Shown: piece after piece, positions 55,604-64,000 of the stretch
Position numbering within the stretch: position 1 is the first letter of the stretch
How the letters are laid out: every line of letters starts with the position of its first letter
From: Salvia splendens
Lineage: Eukaryota > Streptophyta > Magnoliopsida > Lamiales > Lamiaceae
NCBI RefSeq assembly: GCF_004379255.2
Contig: NC_056047.1
Coordinates: forward strand, 32,440,293-32,504,292
Direction of reading: 5' to 3'
DNA length: 64,000 bases
Program-made: the position numbers and the translations under genes
The notes under the pieces: generated by a model
The model's database searches: none
What the model saw: only the letters and a program-made list of their open reading frames with translations
What the model was told of the DNA's origin: nothing

Positions 55604-57261
55604 TGTTGGAACATACTCCCTCTGTCCCATTTTAAGTGATTGACTGCTTTTCGGCACGTGTTTGATGAAAATGATAATAAATAGTTAAAGTAGAGAGAAA
55701 ATAAAATAAGTAAGATAATAATAATGTAGATACGACACTCTTCTATATTATTCTTTTTCTAACTTTACTTTCTCTTCACTTTAACTATTAATTATCATCT
55801 TCACAAAACAACGGCCAAAAATAAATCAATCACTTGAGCTGGGACGGAGGGAGTATATACTAAAAAGCATTTTTTGAGTTTATTATGAATTTGATAAATT
55901 GCTTGTATATTGTAAACTCTCCTCATTTAATGAGAATAATAAATGTTTTCTTCATGCGGTGTATTTTACTTTAATGGGTATTGACCGTCTTTAATTATAT
56001 TCTTAATTATATAATTAAAATGCCGAAAGTAAAATCAGTCTAAGTCTTCTACATTGAAAGTTGGGTCATGGAACAGGTCATCACAGTAGGTGACCCAGCC
56101 GGAACCTTGTAGAAGTAAAACTTTTCACAACCTAGATAAGGTTTGGCTACCTATCGTGAAAGATTGCAGTGTCCATCTGAAAGTCGTCTTTACCTTGAGA
56201 ATGACTAGTGACACTGGTGTGGTATAGCATTGAAATGATCTAAAGTATAGACACGTCTTTATTGCTATCTACTGAAAGACGATGTCTTAGAGATTTAATA
56301 TTTCTTATTCTTTGTAATAAAATAGGACACACGTTATTTAATCATACACTGCTTTGACTTTTCAGTAGGTGCGGGTTTTTCGTAACCCAATATTCCTGAT
56401 ATCTTGGGTAGTAGTAATTAATAACTAGTATGGTGTCAGTTTTATTATTACATTGAATCGTGTGCCTGCGCGGTTTAATTACATACCCAAGAGGTGTTCG
56501 AGAGTAGTTCTATTGTTCAGAAACCCGACAGGTTTGGATTTAATCCAAGAATAAAAGAAAAATAAAGTATATTTTAATATACTTCTCGTACTAGAAAAAC
56601 TCTTGGAAATAAAAGATATTGATTAATTTAAAGTCCATAGCTGACTACAAATTAATTAATGGATATAGAAAGTCTTAGACACGGGAAATAATATATTAAA
56701 GAGGTTAACCCGGATTGCTTGTAATCACGGATTGGATGAGCGATCAGTATTTCTTCGATAGTGGCACAAGAAATATTACATTGGCCTTATATTGAATTAT
56801 GAGTTATAATTTAATTAGTAAAGAAGGTCCAATAAGGGAGGCCCAATCCAAGCCCCATAGATCCCTAACCTAACCCATCACAAACTCTATAATAAGGATG
56901 AAGGAGGTGTGACAAATGTACTTATTGTCTTCTCCTTCAAGATTCTTATTATTTCTAAGAGATTCCCCCCACAAGTAATTTAGATCTAGAGTTGGGTCAT
57001 AGGTTGGAAGATCCTTGGTCTTGCAATCACAATCAAGCTTAAAGATCTACACGTGGAGAAGTAGCAAGCCACTTCAATTCTTTGGAGAATCATAATTGTA
57101 AGTATTCAACATCATAATTTAATTATAAATTATGTGATTAATTGCACAATAATATGTCTCTACATGTTTAAGCATGAAATTGAATCGATCCACATAATCT
57201 CCTAAATAGATTCTGTTGTGGATTTATTTAATTTGTAATTTCCGGTGAGATATCCCCAACA
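55604..57261 (+). repeat. 3' LTR of the degenerate Copia, with a MITE inside
   Basis: Starts TGTTGGAACA and ends GATATCCCCAACA. It shares blocks with the LTR at 57934: CTACCTATCGTGAAAGATTG, TGGTGTGGTATAGCA and GCTATCTACTGAAAGACGA. It carries a Stowaway-like MITE at 55616-55853 a few bases from its start. Confidence 0.82.
55616..55853. mobile_element. Stowaway-like MITE in the Copia 3' LTR
   Basis: Termini CTCCCTCTGTCCCATTTTAA and, in reverse, CTCCCTCCGTCCCAGCTCAA, extending to AAGTGATTGA. TA on both sides. 238 bp. Confidence 0.92.
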
Positions 57262-57933
57262 GTACTATGCAAATAATAGTGACCCTGGCCTTCCCTAGGC
57301 AACACTTGTGATGGCGCTACGGCCTTAAACTTCATAACAGCAATTTAAAATGGAAAAGTCATGGAGGAAAAAAACCCGGCCTCAACGCCATAAGGTGCAA
57401 AACCACAGCTAGTTGACACACCTGATGCACATGAAAAAGCAAGCTCATACCATCAGCTTCAAATGTAGCCACGAAAATCACCTATGCTTCTATGGTATGT
57501 TATATAATATTATCGTTATTCGAATTCCTATATCTGATAATGAGACTTGTCTAATAAGAATGTTTTTGAAATACGTGAAAGCTTGCAAAAGAGACTCCTG
57601 CTATTTCTCCTAGTGGCGGTGTGTCTTCCTCAAGCAAAGTCGCGCCTAAGTCTCCAACGGCGACCAAGGCATGCCTAGTACTAGTGCCTATTCAGAAGGT
57701 AAGCTTCGGTTTCCATAGCTATGACCAAATTGTGGCTTCTTATTTAATTGATTATCGTTGCAGCTAAAGCTAAATATATTGGTGGATTACCTTACGACAT
57801 TACTAAACAAGGAGTTATCGATGTTGTAAAACAATTCGGGCAAGTTGAGAATGATTCAAGACTGTTCAGATCAGAAGACACAAGGTTCGATTCAACTTAT
57901 TCTCAGTCCCACTCAAAGTTTCAATGAGTCAAT
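57262..57933 (+). pseudogene. RRM half of the G3BP-like (NTF2-RRM) gene
   Basis: Between two retroelements. A Pro/Ser-rich linker exon ends at 57698 (ETPAISPSGGVSSSSKVAP) with donor AAG-GTAAGC. The intron ends in GTTGCAG at 57763. The next exon, 57764-57884, encodes AKYIGGLPYDITKQGVIDVV, then KQFGQVENDSRLFRSEDTR, the first half of an RRM (RNP2 KYIGGL) in the position found in plant G3BP-like proteins, and has a donor at 57885. Earlier codons near 57405 (QLVDTPDAHEKASS) also suit the linker. RNP1 and the C-terminus are missing: the Copia 5' LTR starts at 57934. The NTF2 half is at 31734-33593 on the same strand, so both are best read as one split gene. Confidence 0.68.
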
Positions 57934-59358
57934 TGTTAGTGTTTTGTATACTATAAATCACCTTTCGAGTGATTGCATACTGTAAAACTCTAATGATTAT
58001 TTTCCAATAAATGCAACAGATTATTTTTGTCATAATGTTGTTATGTTTTACATTTAATGGTTGTTTATTGCATATTTAAATGTATAAGCAAACGTAACAA
58101 AGTCTAAGTCTTTGTTTTAGTAGACCGGTTGTGGGCGTCGTCCAATTTAAGGTAACACGGTCAGTTCTAAACTAGACTACCTATCGCGAAAGGTTGCAAT
58201 GTCTGTCCGATTATTTCTAAGCCTTATTGAAATAAGATGACGTTGGTGTGGTATAGCACTAAATGGATCTAACAGCAAGACGAGTCTTTATGCTATCTAC
58301 TGAAAGACGAGGTCTTGATAATTAATTTCTTAATCAATGTACGTTAGCATTGAGCACACGACATTGAGTATCCACTACTTTGACTTACCAAAGGTGCGGG
58401 TTTTTCGTAACCCAGCAATCCAGGTATATTGGGTAGTGGTGATCATTATCTAGTGGTGCTAGGATTGCTATTATATTGAAACGTGTGCGAGGAGAGTCTC
58501 GTTTGATAACATCCACAAGAGGAGCTCGAAACGAGGTTTTATTATTCGGAACCTAGCTAGGTGGAAGTTTGTTTACTCTATGAATAATAAATAAGAGTTT
58601 CTTGCTAAGTCCACTCTTGGAATTTGAAATATGTTAATTAATTAAGTCTATAGCAGACATTAATTAATTAATGGATGTTTCTATCTTAAGCGCGGGAAAT
58701 AAATCAAGTGCAATTAAAGGAAACCCGGAATACTTGTAATTTCGGATTTGGAAGGCAGTGCAATATTACTTCTGTAGTGGCTGCTTGTAATATTCCAATA
58801 TAAGCTTATATTAAATTGTGGGTTCAATTTAATTAGTAAAAAACTAATTGGGAGAGGCCTGTTCCAAATTCTTCCTTAGATCCCTGACTGGGCCCAATAT
58901 GTGAGTTATATAAATAGGAGAATAAAGGAGACAGAAGATACACTTTTTAATATACAAAATTTTCGTCTCCCTCTAAAAAGAGAGAGCTCGAAATTTGTGC
59001 TCCCTCCGGGAGCAGTTTCTGTCTTCCATTATTCGAGTCCTAGTACGTTGGTGAGATTTACCCACACAAATATCAGCGTATAGTCCGGGACACCAGTCAG
59101 AAGATCCGAGGTCTTGTATTGAAGATCTTGAGACGGAGCAAGCCATCATCGATTCTTGATTGAATCTACGAGGTAAATTGGCTAATTCCGTAGTAAGCAT
59201 GCTTTAGGGATTTAATGTGCTAAAACATGTTTTTAATTCAAGTTATGAGCATGATACATGTGATAATTACGCGAATAGAATTTGTCTAAATAATCTGCTA
59301 AAGAGATCACGTTTATATGATCGGTAAATCACGCACGCTTCCGCTGCCAACCCCTTCA
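57934..59358 (+). repeat. Copia 5' LTR (1425 bp)
   Basis: Starts TGTTAGTGTTTTGTATAC and ends GCCAACCCCTTCA. A TATA box TATATAAATA is at 58907-58916. Confidence 0.92.
58907..58916 (+). promoter_or_regulatory. TATA box of the Copia LTR
   Basis: TATATAAATA lies in GAGTTATATAAATAGGAG. The reverse solo LTR copy has the matching TTAATATAAATAGAAG near 26300. Confidence 0.65.
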
Positions 59359-59360
59359 AT

Positions 59361-59372
59361 TGGTATCAGAGC
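59361..59372 (+). other. Primer-binding site, initiator tRNA-Met type
   Basis: TGGTATCAGAGC starts 2 nt after the LTR, the standard Copia primer site. Confidence 0.92.
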
Positions 59373-59519
59373 CAGTCTTTGGCTCTGATTATTTGGATTT
59401 AAATTTCGCGAAATTCATGTATGCATGTATTATTTGATTGCGAAGCATGTTATTGGTGTTTTGTTTAATAAATTATGCATGATGAACTCAAGAACTATCG
59501 AATCAAAGAACTTGAATTA

Positions 59520-60130
59520 CTCGATCGTACGAGACGTGCGAACCGTCGGCGCTTGCGCCGAGACGGATTGCACCACGCGCGATCGTGAAATAGGGTTGTC
59601 GATTGAGTGGGAGCGGAGGGATCGCGATCACAAGGCAACGCGCAGTCGAGCGTGGGCTCGAGCGCGACGCTGGCTGAGATCGCAAAACCCCAGGCGCCGA
59701 GAGCTGGAACCCTAGGCTGAAGGAAGGGTGGTCGGAGCTGGCCGAGAGCGGGCGCGCCACCGTGCGCGTCGCTGGACGAGAGCTCGCGCCACCCGACGGC
59801 TCGGATGTCTGAGACGGGCGCAGAGACGCTGGCCGAGAGGTGCGCGCCGCCGCGTGCGCGCCTGGCCGAGAAGTGTCGGCAACCGACGGTCGCCACGCGC
59901 CGAGTTGCGCGCCGTGTGCCACTACGATGGGAGCATCGTCGCTCGGATAGGCCGAGACGGGTGACAACAACTGGCCGAGAGCAGCGCCACCGTCGTGCGC
60001 GCTGCTGTCCGAGGACCGCGTCACCCGACGTGCTCAGCTGGCCGAGACGCGTCGGCACCCGACGGTCGAGATGACCGAGACGGGCGCTCGCTAGTGTCTG
60101 AGACGCTGCGTGCGTCGTGATTCGACGACG
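59520..60130. repeat. GC-rich block of degenerate repeats in the Copia leader
   Basis: About 600 bp of GC-rich, CpG-dense DNA in an otherwise AT-rich element. CTGGCCGAGA recurs at least five times, with CACCCGACGGTCG and GCCACCGTCGTGCGCG-like motifs between. Long open frames on both strands here reflect the composition (few AT-rich stops) and show no known domain. Confidence 0.7.
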
Positions 60131-61405
60131 AATTCATCAGATCTTCGTCGTTCATCGTTCGTTCGAACCTCGTACGATGAGATAACGATAAATGATTATT
60201 TTAATGATTATTTAATTATTTTATTAAAAGATATCATTAAAATATTATTATTTAATGGAAATAAAATCTTTTTGGAAGATTTGTCAAGATTTTAGGAATA
60301 TTTTTATTATTATCTATATCTATGGAAATAAATAATATTATTTTATTCCTAGATGATATAGATGAGAATAATTTAATAGTTTCCTAATATTTGTCTAGAT
60401 TTAAGGAATATTTTTATTATTTTCTATATCTATGGAAATAAATAATATTATTTTGATTCCTAGATGATATGGATAAAAATAATTTAATAGTTTCCTAATA
60501 TTTATATATCTAAGATCCTAAAAAGGATAGATATGTATGAATACATTAAATAATGAAATATCTCTTCCTAATCTTGAACACGGAATTAATTTGAATTTAA
60601 ATTTTCATGTCTTATTAAGAATTAAATAATTTATTTATTTTAGACATATCTTATAGTAGACATGGATAAGAATTATATTCTAGAACAATAATTTCCTAAA
60701 GGAAGATACCAATTAATAAAAGATTTAATTATCCAGCAAATTAAATACCAACAGAATTTAATGAAAGCCTTTCTCTTCCCTAAGGCTAAGGATAATTAAA
60801 GAAAAACCATAACCCAAAATATCTAAGCTATAATTACGAACTCAACGTTTGTATATGGTCTCCATCAATTGGTCTACAATTTATGAAGCATTTTTCTAAT
60901 ATTATCGCCACCTGCTCTGTGGGGACAATAATCCTAAGAAAATAGCAAGTTCATGAGGGTGTACTTCTCAAATATAAATAGTATGAACTAGAATGTAGTT
61001 TCCAATATTATCGCCGCCTGCTCTGTGGGGACAATAATCCTAAGAAACTGCGAGATTCAGAAGTTCACACAGGATTTATGAGATAGCTTGATCTTGATAG
61101 CAGCACATGAGCATTGTTATGTGAGTGTGTTGTAGAAATGAGACTCTGTAATGCTAAAGAGATGGTCTTGCTTAGGCAACATTAGGCGGTCATGCCACTA
61201 TGTGGTCTCTGAACTATTCGTCGGTGTTGTGACCAGTAAAATTGTAAGATTTTAATGCGTATTGACTTCCTCTGGAGGGTACAAAATTTTAATTTTACAG
61301 TTGTAAGATTTTGATAAGTTTTATGGTTAATCTAATCAAACTTCTTACATAAGTTTATGACAATAGTAAAATACTCTGTTTTGCAGTGCAAATCAAATCG
61401 TCAAT
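60131..61405. other. Copia leader, AT-rich part, with two direct duplications
   Basis: No coding frame. A pair of about 111-bp repeats lies at about 60286-60505 (AGGAATATTTTTATTATT, then TATCTATGGAAATAAATAAT). A second pair at about 60895 and 61005 shares AATATTATCGCC, CCTGCTCTGTGGGGACAATA and ATCCTAAGAAA. Total leader length from primer site to gag is about 2.0 kb. Confidence 0.75.
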
Positions 61406-64000
61406 ATGTTGTTCAATCCTCTTTCTGAAATTCTCAAAGAAAATAAACTCGAGGGCCAAAATTACATAGAATGGAAACAAAATTTGGACATCGTTCTCAC
61501 AGCAGATGAGTACATCTTTGTGCTCACCACCCCGCGACCTCCAGTGTCGCCGGCTAACGCTGCTGCAGGAGTCAGAGATGCACACAAACGGTGGCATAAG
61601 GCGAATGAGATGGCTAAGTGCTACATGTTGGCATCTATTTCATCAGTACTCAAGCATCAGCATTCTGCTATGGAAACTGCCGCCAAGATTATGCAGAATC
61701 TCAAGAATCTTTTTGGTACTCAGAATCGAACGGCTAAGTCTCAAGCCTTTCGGAGTATCATGTCGAAGACAATGAAGGAAGGCTCGTCTGTGAGGGACCA
61801 CGTCCTCGAGATGATGGCCACCTCAACCAAATTGAGGTCTTGGGAGGGACGATCGATCCCGAGTCCCAAGTGACTATCATCCTTCAAAGTCTTCCCCCTA
61901 GCTTCCAACAATTCAAGCTCAACTTCGAGATGAACAAAAGGAATTACACCTTGGCAGAGCTGTTGACTGAACTTCAGTCGGCAGAGGACCTTATGGTCCA
62001 GTCTAAGGCGGCCATGTTGATTTCGGTGCCTCGTTCCTCTGGCTTAAAGCCTAGCAGAGGAAAAAGGCAGGCACCGAACTCAGGACCGGCCAAGATAGCT
62101 AAGGGAAAGAAGAAGAAGAGGGCTAACAAGAAGCCCACGGGAAAGTGTTTCAAGTGTGGAGAGAAGGGGCATTGGAAGCCAGACTGTCCTAAACAGGGCA
62201 AGGATACAGGTATGCACCAGGCTCTAGTTGTCGAGTCTTGTGTGACTTCAACATCAATTTGCACTTGGGTTATTGACACAGGAGCCGCTGATCATATTTG
62301 TTTTGATCCTGACTTAATGCAGGTGACAAGACGGCTACATGATCGTGAGATCGAAGTCCAACTGGGCGACGCTACCAAAGTGGCAGCCGTTGCAGTGGGA
62401 GACATTTATTTGCGTTTTAGTAGTGATAGATTTTTTATTTTGAAGAATGTTTTGTTGATACCTTCTTTTAGAAGAAATTTAATTTCAGTTTCTAAATTGG
62501 TTTATGATGGATATTCGATTTCTTTTAATGACAACTGCGTTATTAAGAAAGATGGTTCTTATATCTGTCGTGGTATCATGGAAAACAATCTGTATACAAT
62601 CACTTCTACACGGTTTAATAATCGCAAATCAGAACTCAATACAACATCGAAAATTTCAAAGAAACGAAAGTAACCTTCAAGTTCAATGAACGAAACGTAC
62701 TTGTGGCACCTTAGACTTGGTCATGCCAATGAAAGGAGGATCCATTCTCTTGTTCAACAAGATCTTATCAAAGGTCTAGAGGAGGAACCTTTTCATAAGT
62801 GTGAGTCATGCTTAGAAGGCAAGATGACTAAGAGGCCTTTTAAGGCTAAGGGCAATAGGACCAAGGAAGTACTTGAGCTCGTTCATTCCGATGTATGTGG
62901 ACCAATGTCTACTGAGGCAAGAGGTGGTTTTCGATACTTCCATCACTTTTATTGATGACTTCTCAAAATTTGGATATGTCTACTTGATGCGTCACAAGTC
63001 AGAGTCTTTTGACAAGTTTAAAGACTTTAAGACTCTTGTGGAGAAGTATCATGGGAAAAATATCAAATGCCTACGATCTGATCGTGGAGGCGAATACCTC
63101 AGTGCCGAATTTTTGGAATACTTATCGGAAGTGGGAATTGAATCCCAACTGACTGCGCCGGGCACGCCCCAGCAGAACTGCGTGGCTGAAAGAAGAAACA
63201 GGACCTTATTAAACATGGTTCGATCGATGATGAGTTATGCACGTCTGCCTATTTCGTTTTGGGGACATGCCTTGCTTTCTGCAAGCCAAATTTTAGACAA
63301 TTTACCATCAAAATCCGTACCTAAAACTCCATATGAGTTGTGGACTGGGAGTAAGCCCAATCTAGCACATCTCAAGGTTTGGGGTTGCCCAGCTCATGTA
63401 TTGGAAAAGGATCCAACTAAGCTAGGATCTAGGACGGAGGTATGTTTGTTTATAGGATACCCCAAAGGGACAAAAGGTTATGAATTCTTTAGTCTCCGAG
63501 ATAAGAAAGTCATTGTGAGCACTCACGCGACATTCTTAGAGGAAGACTATGTAATGAATCATAAACCCAGCAGTGAAGTGGCTCTTGATGAGCTAACTTC
63601 TGTCACAAGTTCCATTAACCAAGAACAAGTACCAAGTGTACAAACAATTCCCGAAACTTCAACTTCTACTCAAAATATTGTAGTGCTGCGCCGCAGTGGG
63701 AGGGTCTCACATGAGCCCGACAGATACATTGGTTTGGGGGAATCTATGGATCACTCCTCGGACAGCAATGTATTAGATCCCTAGAACTTTGCGGAAGCGC
63801 TGGCAGATGTCGATCATTGCGAATGGGTGAAAGCAATGGATTCGGAACTACAATCTATGATAGACAAAGACGTCTACGATTTGTCCGTCCTACCCGAAGG
63901 TTGTACTGCCATTGGGAGCAAGTGGATATATAAACGTAAACGTGGACCCAATGGACGAGTTAAAGTCTTCAAAGCAAGACTAGTGGCCAAGGGGTATACC
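61406..64000 (+). pseudogene. Copia gag-pol polyprotein, broken, 3' truncated by the window
   Basis: ATG 61406 (MLFNPLSEILKENKLEGQNY) opens gag with YIEWKQNLDIVL. One base is lost near 61820, after which the frame continues to 62673: gag end, CCHC knuckle CFKCGEKGHWKPDC (about 62146), basic run, and protease with WVIDTGAADHIC. A TAA is at 62671-62673. Then the pre-integrase motif LWHLRLGHANERRI, CESCLEGKMTKRPF and the first integrase Asp in LVHSDVCGPM. One extra base near 62940 shifts frame. FITFIDDFSKFGYVYL, RSDRGGEYLSAEF (second Asp) and TPQQNCVAERRNRTLL (Glu) follow. A TAG at 63782-63784 precedes the RT start (KWIYKRKRGPNGRVKVFKAR), which is cut by the window edge. Active-site residues are intact where visible. 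Confidence 0.93.

Larger units (their letters stand above)
57934..64000 (+). mobile_element. Copia LTR retrotransposon, 3' part outside the window
   Basis: 5' LTR 57934-59358, primer site, long leader, gag-pol with the Copia order (gag, protease, integrase, RT). It is cut by the window end within RT. The LTR family also includes the solo LTR at 25846-28769 and, more distantly, the LTR at 55604-57261. Confidence 0.93.

Noticed and set aside
59495..60074. Long frames on both strands (up to 187 codons)
   Set aside because: Open because of GC-rich repeats; Arg/Ser/Ala-biased and without any domain.

Overview
This window is nuclear DNA of a flowering plant, most likely a eudicot. It is AT-rich, has GT-AG introns and carries no bacterial-type genes. 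It is packed with plant transposable elements: Athila-type and Copia LTR retrotransposons, hAT elements, Stowaway-like MITEs whose termini read CTCCCTCYGTCCC, a Mutator-like element and a Helitron end. I found no rRNA or tRNA gene and no complete, intact host gene. Every recognisable host-gene sequence is a fragment, either captured by a transposon or broken apart by insertions.

Layout. (1) 1-2344: B3-domain gene exons upstream of a Helitron 3' terminus, so probably a captured fragment. (2) 2401-21533: a three-layer nest. A Mutator-like non-autonomous element (9-bp TSD) was entered by an 18-kb Athila-type retrotransposon (5-bp TSD), whose integrase was then split by a 4.26-kb hAT element (8-bp TSD). 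(3) 21563-30814: MITEs and solo LTRs, including a solo LTR inside a MITE, a solo LTR inside a Copia solo LTR, and a small hAT relative. (4) 30823-57933: remains of one host gene encoding a G3BP-like protein (NTF2 domain followed by RRM). The NTF2 exons lie at 31.7-33.6 kb and the RRM exon at 57.76 kb, with about 24 kb of transposons between them. (5) Within that insertion: a 3.07-kb LTR element with no gag-pol that instead carries pieces of two unrelated host genes (34539-37607); two related 4.7-4.9 kb terminal-inverted-repeat elements sitting in (TA)n tracts, each with captured host-gene fragments (39448-44133 and 44196-49045); a broken gypsy-like LTR; and a very degenerate Copia element with a 3' LTR. 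(6) 57934 to the window end: a younger Copia element with 5' LTR, primer-binding site, a 2-kb leader containing a GC-rich block, and a gag-pol frame broken by several mutations and cut by the window edge.

How it fits together. Nothing here works as an operon or pathway. The biology is transposition, nested insertion, solo-LTR formation by recombination, decay of coding frames (many stops fall at tryptophan codons, as expected from deamination of methylated cytosine) and capture of host genes. The most interesting part is 38.8-49.0 kb: a family of (TA)n-associated elements with GCATTATT-rich arrays that picked up ubiquitin-eL40, BIG GRAIN 1-like and poly(A)-binding-protein gene pieces. The LTR element with two transduced genes is a second highlight. 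Family names rest on motif recognition by eye. Boundaries given with a target-site duplication were read directly from the sequence; the others are approximate.
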